DNA of 40,869 bases, taken from IMG/VR virus record IMGVR_UViG_3300006641_000057, positions 1-40,869 of that record, one strand, 5' to 3'. Origin of the DNA: a virus. The notes below the pieces were generated by a model. It did not search any database, was not told the DNA's origin, and worked only from the letters and a program-made list of their open reading frames with translations. Positions 22,984 to 31,678 of the stretch are shown here, piece after piece (positions within the stretch are counted from its first letter, which is position 1; every line of letters begins with the position of its first letter). Position numbers and translations under genes: made by a program.

Positions 22984-24201
22984 ATGAGCGGATGGGCTCC
23001 ACTTATTCCGGTTTCCTCGCTCGCCGATGGCAGCGTGGGCCGGTTCGTCTTCGGCAACAAGGACGCGGCCACGATCCTCTCGGCGCTCAGCGCCACCGAG
23101 GGCGTGCCGCAGATCACCACGATCAACGTGACCGGAGCGACGAACAGCTCGCTGTACTCGGTCCGCGTGCAGACCACGGTCAGCCAGTTCGGCGGCTGGG
23201 GCTTCGCGATCGATCGCACCGTCGAGTTCACGACCGACGGATCGGCCACCCAGACCACGCTCCGGAACGGCCTGAAGCTCGCGCTGGAGGACGACGAGGT
23301 CATCGGCGCGGTCTTCAACGTCTCGGTCGGCAGCAACACGGTGATCCTCACGGGCACCCAGGGCGGCCAGTACTACACGGCCACCGTGAGCTTCCCGGAC
23401 AACCCGTCGACGCAGCTCACCCAGACCGCCACCCAGGCCGCCGCTGACGGCCCCTCCTGGACCATGGGCCGCTTCGTGGAGGACGCCGGCAGCGCCACCA
23501 CGAACAACCCGAGGATCCAGGACATCACCGCCATCGCGGTGGGCTCCAGCATCAGCTACGCGATCGGCCACGGCGCCTCGGCCACCTACTCCGGCCGGTT
23601 CTCCGCGCAGTCCACTGCGACGGGCGAGGTCATCAACGTGGTATGGGGCCCCGTCGCCGCGGGCGCCGACCTGGCCGCAGCCCTGGCCGCGATCGACGCC
23701 GCCCTGACCACCGCGGTGATCACCACTGCGGGCATCACCGGCGCGACGGTCGACACGAGCTCGCCGAACGTGGTGGTCAACCTCCCCGCCGGCTGGAACA
23801 GCCTCACCCAGGTCTCGACCAGCACCACGGCCGCAGGCGGCGCCACCATCGCCGGCACCGTCACCGAGGCCGCCACGCCGCCCCGGTACTACCTCATCCG
23901 CGACCCGCTCGACCGTGCGCCGATCCGGGGCATCGCCAGCAACCTCATCCCGCCCGTCGACGGAAAGGTCTCGCCGGTCCCGATCGTCTACCGCGGCGCC
24001 GACACCGTGTGGATGGCCGAGGTCGCCTCCGGCACGGTCACCGTGCAGGGTGGGCAGGTCTACGTGGAGACCGCCACCGGCGCCAACAAGGGCCGCGCCA
24101 CCGCGACCCCCTCGGCCACCGCCGCCCCCGTGGTGGGCGCGACGTGGCAGCGTTCTGAAACCGTCGCCGGGACCGCTGCTCCCGTGCGTCTGGCCTCGTA
24201 A
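22984..24201 (+). CDS. Capsid cement/decoration protein (Gp24-like), enlarged
   Basis: A 405-aa protein from ATG 22984 with GAGGT upstream. The C-terminal 60 residues (YVETATGANKGRATATPSAT then GATWQRSETVAG) match the end of Gp24-type structural cement proteins, usually near 200 aa. The middle 80-300 is Thr/Ala-rich beta sequence with a repeated character (ATVSFPDN, VINVVWGPV, NVVVNLPAGWN). This looks like an inserted fibre or Ig-like domain on the capsid surface. Position before the major capsid gene is the standard one. Confidence 0.7.
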   Translation: MSGWAPLIPVSSLADGSVGRFVFGNKDAATILSALSATEGVPQITTINVTGATNSSLYSVRVQTTVSQFGGWGFAIDRTVEFTTDGSATQTTLRNGLKLALEDDEVIGAVFNVSVGSNTVILTGTQGGQYYTATVSFPDNPSTQLTQTATQAAADGPSWTMGRFVEDAGSATTNNPRIQDITAIAVGSSISYAIGHGASATYSGRFSAQSTATGEVINVVWGPVAAGADLAAALAAIDAALTTAVITTAGITGATVDTSSPNVVVNLPAGWNSLTQVSTSTTAAGGATIAGTVTEAATPPRYYLIRDPLDRAPIRGIASNLIPPVDGKVSPVPIVYRGADTVWMAEVASGTVTVQGGQVYVETATGANKGRATATPSATAAPVVGATWQRSETVAGTAAPVRLAS

Positions 24202-24212
24202 GGAGCACGCAC

Positions 24213-25373
24213 ATGGACGGATTCATCCCGAGCCCCCGCGGACCCCGGTCCGTGAACATCTCCCAGAGCGCGGTGCGCAACGCCGTGCACGCCCAGATGC
24301 AGATCGGCGCCGAGGCCTTCCGCAAGGCCGGCGTCGGCGCGACCTTCGCCGACTGCACCCTGGCCGGTGGGATCCTGGTCGACCGGCGCGAGCACGCGCT
24401 CAAGGACCCGCGCCAGATCGCCGCGCACCGCGAGTCCTGGAAGCGCGGCCACGGCCGCCACTTCGCCGACGCCGCGAGCACGGTGCCCGAGGCGAACACC
24501 TGGGTGCCTGGCGCGCCGCTGGCGCCGCTGATCCGGCCCAGCGTGCTCATGCAGAACATGCCGAGCGTCGCGGTGCCGATCTGGACCGACGTCGTGAGGC
24601 TCGACTTCTTCGAGTTCGAGGGCTCCGTGTCCTGGGGCCGTGGCGGCGGGGAGAACGCCTTCGGGCGCGCCTCCTACACGGTCAACAGCCAGTGGCTGCT
24701 CACGCCGCACATCGTCTGGACGGTGGTGGAGCGGGACATGCGCCAGCAGCAGCTCGCCACGTCGCCGAACTACCTGTTCGACCCCGCGGCGATGAACATG
24801 GAAGCCGCCATGACGCTGCTCGATCTGGCCCTGGAAGACGCGATCGTCGACCAGCCTCCGGGCGTGCAGATGCCGACGCTGCGCACGACGTTCAAGCTCC
24901 AGCGGGCGTCCGACGTGGTCTATGGCGAGGACCCGGTCGAGACGGCGCTGAGCGACTTCATCAAGCAGCTCCAGACCATCTCCGAGCTGACCCTCGACAA
25001 GATCAAGCCGGACACGTGCTTCCTCACGTCGCGGATTCTCAACGGCATCTACCGGCAGCTCACCACGACGGGCGGCTTCCCGATCGACCCGATCGCGTGG
25101 CTGCAGTCGGCGCTGAAGCAGTACGGGATCACCCGCGTGATCGTCGCCCCGAAGCTGCAGGACTACGGCGGGACGAACATCGACGCGATGGTCCTGGTTG
25201 ACAGCGGGCCGAACGGCCTCAAGCGCTGGTTCGCCATGGAGCCCACCGTCGTGAAGACGGTCCAGGGCCTCACCGCCGACCAGACCCTCGTGGCCGCCAT
25301 GCCCGCCGGCCTGCTCGCCCGGTACCGCTCCTCGACGCTGGTGGTCGAGGTCGAGGTAGTCCCCGCCGCGTGA
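24213..25373 (+). CDS. Major capsid protein (DUF2184 family)
   Basis: A 386-aa protein from ATG 24213 with AAGGAG upstream. Sequence features of the DUF2184 capsid family are present: ANTWVPGAPLAPLIRPS (around 93-109), VSWGRGGGENAF, and the C-terminal LLARYRSSTLVVEVEVVPA. Typical HK97-fold capsid length. It follows the protease and cement genes in the order known for this group. Likely the most abundant virion protein. Confidence 0.82.
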   Translation: MDGFIPSPRGPRSVNISQSAVRNAVHAQMQIGAEAFRKAGVGATFADCTLAGGILVDRREHALKDPRQIAAHRESWKRGHGRHFADAASTVPEANTWVPGAPLAPLIRPSVLMQNMPSVAVPIWTDVVRLDFFEFEGSVSWGRGGGENAFGRASYTVNSQWLLTPHIVWTVVERDMRQQQLATSPNYLFDPAAMNMEAAMTLLDLALEDAIVDQPPGVQMPTLRTTFKLQRASDVVYGEDPVETALSDFIKQLQTISELTLDKIKPDTCFLTSRILNGIYRQLTTTGGFPIDPIAWLQSALKQYGITRVIVAPKLQDYGGTNIDAMVLVDSGPNGLKRWFAMEPTVVKTVQGLTADQTLVAAMPAGLLARYRSSTLVVEVEVVPAA

Positions 25374-25397
25374 CGCGTTGCCGTCGCGTGGTAGACT
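25369..25397 (+). promoter_or_regulatory. Degenerate family promoter after the capsid gene
   Basis: -10 TAGACT (25392-25397), 17-nt spacer containing GTTGCCG and ending GG, poor -35 CGTGAC. The GG-TANNNT end and the CCG position align with the strong copies. The predicted leader before ATG 25443 is about 40 nt with GGAGAG. Confidence 0.55.
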
Positions 25398-25442
25398 GAC
25401 AGGGCGGTCCAGGTGGGCCGCCCTTGCTGCTCTGGAGAGTCC

Positions 25443-25847
25443 ATGTCTGCTGTCGCGTTCGACGAGGTCATCCCTGCCGCCGTTCCCAGCCTCAACCGGC
25501 CGAAGCGGGAGCGGGCGCAGATCGTGCTCGACGGAAGGCCGGTCTACATTACCAACGCGCTGCCCCACACGCCCCTCGCGCTCGGCCCGGTCTTCCTGAT
25601 CCCGGGCGCCCACGCGCTGGTCAAGGGGCGCGTCCTGGAGATGGAGATCACCGTGAAGGGCCCCGACGGACAGCCGGCCAGGGAGCAGGTCGCGGTCGAG
25701 CTGCCCGACGCCGCGATCCGGCTCCTGCGCCGGTGGAAGCACAACGGCACGATCACCGCCACCGGCGGCACGGACCTCGACGGGCACGAGGAGGCCAAGC
25801 GCCCCGCCGGCTCGAAGCAGATCCTCTCCTGGGGCGCGAGCCAGTGA
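25443..25847 (+). CDS. Unknown 134-aa protein in the head cluster
   Basis: Starts at ATG 25443 with GGAGAG upstream. Small beta-rich protein, for example RAQIVLDGRPVYITNALPHT and GRVLEMEITVKGPDG. The position between capsid and DUF4054 suggests a head-tail or decoration role, but I recognise no family. Confidence 0.6.
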   Translation: MSAVAFDEVIPAAVPSLNRPKRERAQIVLDGRPVYITNALPHTPLALGPVFLIPGAHALVKGRVLEMEITVKGPDGQPAREQVAVELPDAAIRLLRRWKHNGTITATGGTDLDGHEEAKRPAGSKQILSWGASQ

Positions 25848-26263
25848 GCTTCACCGACGCCACGATCCGGGCGAAGGCGCGCGCCCTGGCTCCGGAGCTG
25901 GTCCCCGTCGCGGACGCCCTGCTGGACGCGCGGATCCCGTGGTGCAACGCGCACTCGTCCGCGCGGGTCTTCGGGGTCTACCTCCTGGATCGCCTCGGCT
26001 ACATGCTCGCCCACGCCGTGACCCGGGACCTCGCCGGGACACAGGGTGACGAGGACGCGGGTATCGGCGCCGGCGCGACGGCGGGCGCCATCGCCTCCAC
26101 GTCCGTCGGCGGGATGGCCATCGGCTACGGCTCCTCCGGCGCCATGTCCCCCGCCCAGCCGCTGGACGCCTCGGAGGCCGACCTCTCCCTGACCCCCTAC
26201 GGCCGCTCGGCGATGTCGCTCCTCAAGACGCGCCCCCTCGCCGTGCTGCCCGGGGCCTATTGA
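25844..26263 (+). CDS. Head-tail connector protein (DUF4054)
   Basis: A 139-aa protein from GTG 25844 (GTGA). The DUF4054 pattern is present: LGYMLAHAVTRDLAG (51-65), a Gly/Ala hinge (GAGATAGAIASTSVGG), MAIGYGSSGAM and SLTPYGRSAMSLLKTRPLA near 112-130. These adaptors sit under the portal. Position fits. Confidence 0.8.
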   Translation: MSFTDATIRAKARALAPELVPVADALLDARIPWCNAHSSARVFGVYLLDRLGYMLAHAVTRDLAGTQGDEDAGIGAGATAGAIASTSVGGMAIGYGSSGAMSPAQPLDASEADLSLTPYGRSAMSLLKTRPLAVLPGAY

Positions 26264-26266
26264 GGC

Positions 26267-26295
26267 TTGCGCACGTTTCCGGCCTGGGGTACCAT
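26267..26295 (+). promoter_or_regulatory. Family promoter in the head-tail region
   Basis: -35 TTGCGC (26267-26272), 17-nt spacer with GTTTCCG ending GG, -10 TACCAT (26290-26295). It starts directly after the DUF4054 stop and precedes the 177-nt leader of the tail-completion gene. Confidence 0.75.
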
Positions 26296-26472
26296 GGTGG
26301 TGGTGATCGGCTTCTGCGACACCTCCACCCGGCTGAGGGACCGGGATCCATGGCTCACCAGCGGTGTCGGGAAGCGTGGGACCGACGACGGCGTGCAGAT
26401 GGTGAGCTCCCCTTCGCTGACCCGCCGCCCCCAGCGAGACCCCGGGGCGGCACCTCTTCCCCTGGAGGCTGC
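26296..26472 (+). other. Long untranslated leader or missing small ORF
   Basis: This is the only gap near 180 nt inside the structural cluster. It might hold an upstream start for the next gene (ATG 26350, MAHQRCREAWDRRR), but third positions there are only about 60% GC against about 90% in neighbours. A second frame (ATG 26294) has GC-rich third positions but begins inside the -10. I see no clear gene or known RNA here. Confidence 0.35.
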
Positions 26473-26958
26473 TTGGCGCGCTTGCCCCCCAACCTCCCCG
26501 GCATGGAGGCCGCGTTCCAGCGCCTGGCCGGGCTCGACGGCGTGCTGGTCACCGCGGGCGTGCAGGGGGTCGATGCGCAGACAGCTGACGGCGAGGCCAC
26601 CCTGCTCACCGTCGCCGCCACCAACGAGTTCGGCGACGACGAGCAGAACATCCCCAGCAGGCCGTGGCTCCGGACCAGCCTCGACACGCACCGGGAGCGG
26701 TGGGGGAAGCTGGCCGGGCGGGTGATCAAGGCGCGGGGGAGCGGCGGGAGCGATGGCCTGCCGGAGATCCGGTTGCTGGGCGTGGCGATGGCCGGCGACG
26801 TGAAGGACGTCCTGAGCACCGGGCCGTGGGTTCCGAACGCCCCGCTGACCAAGGCGCTCAAGGGCTCCGACCAGCCCCTCGTGGACACGCAGCGGCTTCT
26901 TCAGTCCCAGCGCGCCATGGTGGAGATGCCCGACGGGTCGAGCTACCTCATCGGCTGA
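26473..26958 (+). CDS. Tail completion/virion morphogenesis protein (HK97 gp10- or gpG-like)
   Basis: A 161-aa protein. I choose TTG 26473 because GGAGG lies five nt before it. Features of the morphogenesis family are clear: LLTVAATNEFGDDEQNIPSR, PWLRTSLDTHRERWGKLA and the C-terminal APLTKALKGSDQPLVDTQRL. An earlier in-frame ATG (26350) is possible but poorly supported. Tail-completion proteins of this kind close the tail end before head joining. The promoter 26267-26295 lies upstream. Confidence 0.75.
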   Translation: MARLPPNLPGMEAAFQRLAGLDGVLVTAGVQGVDAQTADGEATLLTVAATNEFGDDEQNIPSRPWLRTSLDTHRERWGKLAGRVIKARGSGGSDGLPEIRLLGVAMAGDVKDVLSTGPWVPNAPLTKALKGSDQPLVDTQRLLQSQRAMVEMPDGSSYLIG

Positions 26959-26965
26959 GGTGAGC

Positions 26966-27367
26966 ATGCCCGGACCCTTCGCCAAGCTCATGACCGCGAG
27001 CCTGACCCGCCTGCGCTACGCCGTGCAGACCCAGGACGACGAAGGGTTCCCGGTCGAGCAGACGCCGGCCGAGATCGCGTTCAAGGGGTCGTGGCAGCCC
27101 GCCGACCTGAGCATGACCGTCGACGATCCGGGCTACGGCGGACAGGAGCGTCGCCGGGTGTGGTCCTTCGTGGAGCTCGTGAGCGTCCGTGAGGAGGGCG
27201 CCGGCTACCCGCCCGACGAGGTCCGCGACGAGGACACCGGCCTCGCGTGGAAGGTCTGGTGGGCTCACCCCTGGCCTGCCCTGGGACCGATCCGCCGGCA
27301 CTGGGAGGCGGAGGTCTACCTGCTCCAGCCGTTGCGGCCTCAAGTGGGTGTGCCGCCGGATCCGTGA
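26966..27367 (+). CDS. Unknown 133-aa neck-region protein
   Basis: ATG 26966 follows GAGGTGAGC. Beta-rich and acidic in the middle, with LRYAVQTQDDEGFPVEQTPA near residues 13-32 and DEDTGLAWKVWWAHPWPALG near 90-109. A head-tail stopper or neck role is suggested by position only. No family recognised. Confidence 0.6.
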   Translation: MPGPFAKLMTASLTRLRYAVQTQDDEGFPVEQTPAEIAFKGSWQPADLSMTVDDPGYGGQERRRVWSFVELVSVREEGAGYPPDEVRDEDTGLAWKVWWAHPWPALGPIRRHWEAEVYLLQPLRPQVGVPPDP

Positions 27368-27396
27368 GGCCGTGCTACGCTTCGGGCGGGGTGCCC

Positions 27397-27942
27397 ATGC
27401 CCATCACCGCCGCCCAAGCCCAAGCCGCCGTCCGCGCCTCCATCCTCGCCACGCCCGGGATCGGCTCCGTCACCGTCTGGCCGGGGCAGGTCGACGCTGC
27501 CCGGGGTGGGACGTCCTACATCGTTGTCACCCAGCTCAACGAAGAGGCGCTGGGCTTCCCGGACAGCTCCCTGGACGACGGGGTGATCACCGAGACCGAC
27601 GTGGTGCAGGTGCGCTACCAGATCACATCCTACGGCCTCGCTGCGGAGCCGGTGCTTCGGGCTTGGCGGACACTCGTCCGAAGCGCTGCGAACGCTCTGG
27701 GGGCCAACCTACGCGCCGCTGGGGTGGGTGTGGTCCGGGTCACGCCGCTGCTCGACGTGGCGAAGCTCTACAAGAGCGGCATGGAGCCCCGCCTGTCCTG
27801 CGACCTCATCGCCCAGTACGTCTTCGCGGTCGGTGACGACGCCGATGCTGGGGAGATGGAGGAGCTGATCGTCAACACGATCGGGCGCGGTCAGGCCGAG
27901 GGGATGGGCGAGGCTCCGGCGATCGTGTTGCCGGAGGGGTAG
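27397..27942 (+). CDS. Neck terminator protein (LIC_12616-like), probable
   Basis: A 181-aa protein from ATG 27397. It has the pattern of the LIC_12616 neck family: GTSYIVVTQLNEEALGFPDS (residues about 40-59), TDVVQVRYQITSYGLAA, and long helices around AWRTLVRSAANALGANLRAA. Position just before sheath and tube genes supports a role at the tail-neck junction. A -10-like TACGCT lies at 27376 without a good -35. Confidence 0.65.
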   Translation: MPITAAQAQAAVRASILATPGIGSVTVWPGQVDAARGGTSYIVVTQLNEEALGFPDSSLDDGVITETDVVQVRYQITSYGLAAEPVLRAWRTLVRSAANALGANLRAAGVGVVRVTPLLDVAKLYKSGMEPRLSCDLIAQYVFAVGDDADAGEMEELIVNTIGRGQAEGMGEAPAIVLPEG

Positions 27943-27943
27943 G

Positions 27944-30067
27944 TCAGGCGACGGTCAGCACGCCGCTCGTCGTGGTCGTCATCCGCCAGCACGCCCCGAG
28001 ATCCGGCCAGTCGATCCCGCCGACGCTCTGCGCCTCATCGACCACGATCGGCAGGGCATCAAGCCCGACCGCCCGCCGGAGGGCAGCACGAAGGATCGCA
28101 TCGGCCGCGATCCTCCGCCCCGTCGAGGCCACGCGCCACGGACGGCCATCGACCAGCACGGCGATCTCGTCGTCGGTGGCGGTGATCGTCACGGGGCCCA
28201 TGTCGCCGAGCTGCGCGAGCTTCCCGGCCAGCACGCGGCCGGGCGCCGAGCGGACCAGCTCCAGCACCTGCTCTGCGCGGGTGCGGGTGGCAGCCTTCGC
28301 GGCGGCGTGGGCTGCGGTTTCGGCTGCGCGCTGTGTGATGGCAGCGGCGCGCTCCTGGTGCGCGGCCAGGAGGCGCGGGTAGGCTTCGGCGTCGGCGAGG
28401 AGTTGCCGGTCGGTGGGGCTGAGGGTCAGCGCCTCCGGGGCGATCGGCTCCGGTCCGGGGTCGGGTGCGTCCTCGGGGCGGGTGCCGCGGTCGGCGACGC
28501 GCTGGCGGTAGGTGGCCCACGCTGCTGCTGCCTGGGTGAGCGTCTCGACGCGCTGACGGGCCGACGCCAGACCGCGCTTGGTGCCTGCGACCGCTTCCTC
28601 GACCGTCGCGCGGTCGGTGAACGCGCCGGGCGCGGGCAGCTCGGCGGGGCAGTCCCCGAGGGCTCGGAGGGCTGCGCGGTGGGTCTTCCACGCTGCCGTG
28701 AGCGCGGCAAGATCGGCCCGGTCTGCTTCTGCGAGACGGACGCGCCCAACCGCGTCCGTCAGATCCTGGTGAATCAGCGGAGCCGGATTCGGCAGGGGCT
28801 CGGGGCGCGGGCCCAGAGCCTCAACCGCCCGGTCATAGGTCGCCCGCGCGTCGCTCGCGCGCTGGCACTTCGAGACGGCGACGCCGGGGCAGCCATCCAC
28901 GGGCGGCTCGACCAGGGCGGCGCGCTGGCGGTCCCACGCGGCGATCTCCCGCTCGCGGGACTCCTGCGCCAGCACCTCCCCACGGTAGTACTCCCGGGCT
29001 GCTGCTGCCTCGGCTTCCCGGGCTGCGAGCGCTCCGCGGGCCAGGGCGACCTCCGCCTCCGCCGCCTCGATCTCGGTGGGCCCTGGCTCGCGTGCGGGCT
29101 CCGCAAGCGCCGCCCGCCTCGACGTCCACGCCGCACGCTCCTGCTCGCGCTGGGCGGAGGCAGCCGCCGCCCGCTCGTGCTCCGCCACCTCGGCGAGCGC
29201 TTGTGCCGCTGCGGTGACCTCGCGCTCCCACCGCGCGACAGCCTCACCAGCCGCGTCCTGCTCCCCGTCCAGCGGCTCAGCGACCGTGGGCTCCACCGGC
29301 TGCGTAGCGTCCCACCGGGCCTGCTCCGCCTGCCGTGCCGCGTGCTGGGCACCGGCTGCCTGCCACGCCACCACGAGCGGGGTGTGCGCGGCTACATCTG
29401 CGCGCGAGGCCTTGACCGCCTGCTGCGCCGTCCGTGCCGCGGCGAGCTGCTCAGCATCGGGCGCCACCGGCTCAGGTCCAGCCGACGCCCGCGCCGCCTC
29501 GTCAGCCTGCCCCTGCGCGTGAGCTGCCTCCTGCCGGGCCACGCGCACCCACTCCCCGGCCCGCTTCTCGTCTCGTGGCTCGCTCTCGGCCAGGTCGGCG
29601 GCGAGCAGCGCCGTCACGGTCGAGCCGGGCAGCACGCGCGCCAGGAACTCACGGAAGGCCCGGCCGCTGCCGGCACCCTCCGCCAGCTCGCGCCAGGCCA
29701 TCGGAACCAGGACCAGCCGACCCCGGTCCGCGTCGGTGAGCTCACCCAGGTAGGGAGCAAGCCCCGCCTGCGACGAGATCCGCACCGTCGCACCATCCGC
29801 CGTCTGGATGGAGATCGTCGGTGTCCCGCCGGGCGTCCGCTTCCTGGCGATCTGGACCCCGGACGCCAGCGAGACGATCACCAGCGCTGCTTCCCCGGCC
29901 CGCTGCAGGGCGCCATCCAGGGTCGAGCCCCAGAGGCACCACGCGATCGCTGCGATGAGCGTGCTCTTCCCGGACTCCGACGGCCCGGTGATCGACGCTG
30001 ACGCCGGCAGCGTCAGGTCTGTTGACTCGTGCGGGCCGATGCCCGACACGCGAACCCGTGTGATCAT
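27944..30067 (-). CDS. SMC/Rad50-like ATPase inserted in the late region
   Basis: A 707-aa protein from ATG 30067 with AGGAGG upstream. Walker A GPSESGKST (28-36) lies at the N-terminus and Walker B LPIVVDEAQS near residues 672-681 at the C-terminus. A long Ala/Glu/Arg helical coiled coil (about 190-600) lies between. The signature motif appears as STGRRIAADA rather than LSGGE. A C393-P394 and C401 pair sits in the middle of the coil, a possible metal hook like Rad50 but with wider spacing. No SbcD/gp47 nuclease partner was found. It runs against the structural genes with its own family promoter. A DNA-end, anti-defence or defence role is possible; the sequence decides none of these. Confidence 0.8.
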   Translation of the reverse strand: MITRVRVSGIGPHESTDLTLPASASITGPSESGKSTLIAAIAWCLWGSTLDGALQRAGEAALVIVSLASGVQIARKRTPGGTPTISIQTADGATVRISSQAGLAPYLGELTDADRGRLVLVPMAWRELAEGAGSGRAFREFLARVLPGSTVTALLAADLAESEPRDEKRAGEWVRVARQEAAHAQGQADEAARASAGPEPVAPDAEQLAAARTAQQAVKASRADVAAHTPLVVAWQAAGAQHAARQAEQARWDATQPVEPTVAEPLDGEQDAAGEAVARWEREVTAAAQALAEVAEHERAAAASAQREQERAAWTSRRAALAEPAREPGPTEIEAAEAEVALARGALAAREAEAAAAREYYRGEVLAQESREREIAAWDRQRAALVEPPVDGCPGVAVSKCQRASDARATYDRAVEALGPRPEPLPNPAPLIHQDLTDAVGRVRLAEADRADLAALTAAWKTHRAALRALGDCPAELPAPGAFTDRATVEEAVAGTKRGLASARQRVETLTQAAAAWATYRQRVADRGTRPEDAPDPGPEPIAPEALTLSPTDRQLLADAEAYPRLLAAHQERAAAITQRAAETAAHAAAKAATRTRAEQVLELVRSAPGRVLAGKLAQLGDMGPVTITATDDEIAVLVDGRPWRVASTGRRIAADAILRAALRRAVGLDALPIVVDEAQSVGGIDWPDLGACWRMTTTTSGVLTVA

Positions 30068-30084
30068 TCACACCTCCTACCCCA

Positions 30085-30113
30085 AACGTACCACGCCCCG
30101 GAAACACGCGCAA
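30085..30113 (-). promoter_or_regulatory. Family promoter for the SMC-like gene
   Basis: Minus strand -35 TTGCGC (30108-30113), 17-nt spacer with GTTTCCG ending GG, -10 TACGTT (30085-30090). It lies 18 nt before the ATG, with AGGAGG between. Confidence 0.82.
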
Positions 30114-30125
30114 CCCGGACCAGCG

Positions 30126-30154
30126 TAGCGCCACCATCTCCCGCGTGGTACCGT
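30126..30154 (+). promoter_or_regulatory. Promoter for the sheath gene
   Basis: -35 TAGCGC (30126-30131), 17 nt, GG then -10 TACCGT (30149-30154). It lies back to back with the promoter on the other strand. The spacer has CTCCCG in place of TTTCCG, so it is a diverged family member. Confidence 0.6.
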
Positions 30155-30178
30155 CGCTCCATCCAGGAGGCGCCATCC

Positions 30179-31240
30179 ATGACCGCGCTCGCGCGAAAGC
30201 TGGTCATCACCACCACGCTGCTCCCCCGGGCAGGCGTCGGGGTCACCCTGGGGACGCCGGTGATCCTCTCCGCCGACACGCTCGAAGGCGGCGGGGCCGG
30301 GTCGTTCATGACCTTCACCACGTCCACCGAGGTTGCTGCTGCCCTGGCGGCGTCGCAGATCACCAGCACGACCGCGACGAACCTCGACGCCGCGTTGGGG
30401 CAGGAGTTCGCGCCAGCGTCGGTGGTCGTCTGCACCTACGGCGTGGGGGCTCCAGCCGACGCGCTGGACCTCCTGATCGCCACCGGCAGCGTCAACGTGG
30501 GGATCATCTACCTGCAGACCGCCACCGAGACGGTGCTGGAGACCTTCGCCGCGTGGTGGACGGCCAGCGCCCAGCGACGGGCCCGCTACTTCTGGGCGGT
30601 GCAGTCGGCCGATACGGGGCTGTACGGCGGCTCCTTCCCCACCTCCCTGGACGCGCTCACGGCGCTCGACTGCTGCCGCCTGTTCTACTCCGACGACGCC
30701 CAGCCCACGGCCTGCGCGTGGATGGGCCTCGCCAGCGGGATCAACATGGCGCAGGGGCCACAGGGGGCGTTCGTCCGGCTGCTGAGCGTTGCCGTGCCGA
30801 CGCTCACCGAGTCGCAGAAGACGAACCTGACCACGAACAACGTCAGCTATGTGGACAAGCTCGACGAGGGTTCGGGCGCGTCGGAGCGGGTGGCGATGGG
30901 CATCACCGCCCCGAGCGGGAAGGACCTGTCCGCCCAGCTTCGGCTCATGTACGCCGCCCGGTCGATCCGCACGGTCGAGGCGGCGCTCCTGCTCCGACAG
31001 GCCACCCTCGGACGCCCCATCCTGCGCAACCTCAGCGGGATCTCGCAGGTCGAAGCGCCCGCCGAGGGCGTGATGAAGGCCCTGGCCGGCGTCGGCTACT
31101 GGACCCCGACCGAGACCTACCCCGACGGGTACCAGGTCGTGGGCGAGGTGTCCGACAACGACATCACGCTGAACGTCTACTGCGTCATCGCCGGTGAGGT
31201 CGAGACGATCACGGTTCCCATCACCGGCGAGGAGGTCTGA
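30179..31240 (+). CDS. Tail sheath protein (DUF3383 family)
   Basis: A 353-aa protein from ATG 30179 with AGGAGG upstream. DUF3383 features: TSTEVAAALAASQ near residues 43-55, LTTNNVSYVDKLDEGSGASE near 219-238, and a C-terminal beta domain (DITLNVYCVIAGEVETITV). Sheath presence shows a contractile tail, so the phage is a myovirus-type. It is followed by the DUF3277 tube gene, the standard pair. Confidence 0.82.
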   Translation: MTALARKLVITTTLLPRAGVGVTLGTPVILSADTLEGGGAGSFMTFTTSTEVAAALAASQITSTTATNLDAALGQEFAPASVVVCTYGVGAPADALDLLIATGSVNVGIIYLQTATETVLETFAAWWTASAQRRARYFWAVQSADTGLYGGSFPTSLDALTALDCCRLFYSDDAQPTACAWMGLASGINMAQGPQGAFVRLLSVAVPTLTESQKTNLTTNNVSYVDKLDEGSGASERVAMGITAPSGKDLSAQLRLMYAARSIRTVEAALLLRQATLGRPILRNLSGISQVEAPAEGVMKALAGVGYWTPTETYPDGYQVVGEVSDNDITLNVYCVIAGEVETITVPITGEEV

Positions 31241-31677
31241 TGCTCCAGCGCTTCGACGTCAGCAGCGACGTCATCACGATCCGCGGCGTCGTCATCCCTC
31301 CGGGCGGGACCACCACCCGGGCGACGCTCGTGCTGCCCCCGAAGGCGACGACCGCAGACAGCAACAACGGCGACCTCATCGCGCAGTTCTCCCCCGTGAG
31401 GAGCGGCACCCTCACGATCACCTGCTACGAGACGGACGCGGCCCACTTGGCGCTCTTGCAGCTCGCCGCTCAGCAGGACCTGGACCGCCTGTCCGCCACC
31501 CGCGAGGTCTGGGCTGGCAACGTCGCCAAGATGCCGATCCCCGGTGCGGCCCCCGTGCGCAAGGCGTCCTGGTCGGACGCGGTCATCACCGAGCAGCCCG
31601 GCGTGACCAGCGCCCGAGAGGCTGAGCTGCTGTCCTGGGTGCTGGCCGTCTCCGACGTCACCCGCATCGGGATCTGA
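31240..31677 (+). CDS. Tail tube protein (DUF3277 family)
   Basis: A 145-aa protein from ATG 31240 with GAGGAGG upstream, sharing one base with the sheath stop. DUF3277 pattern: an N-terminal strand region (FDVSSDVITIRGVVIPPG), GTLTITCYETDAAHLALL, and the C-terminal LSWVLAVSDVTRIGI. It forms the inner tube under the sheath. Confidence 0.8.
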   Translation: MLQRFDVSSDVITIRGVVIPPGGTTTRATLVLPPKATTADSNNGDLIAQFSPVRSGTLTITCYETDAAHLALLQLAAQQDLDRLSATREVWAGNVAKMPIPGAAPVRKASWSDAVITEQPGVTSAREAELLSWVLAVSDVTRIGI

Positions 31678-31678
31678 C

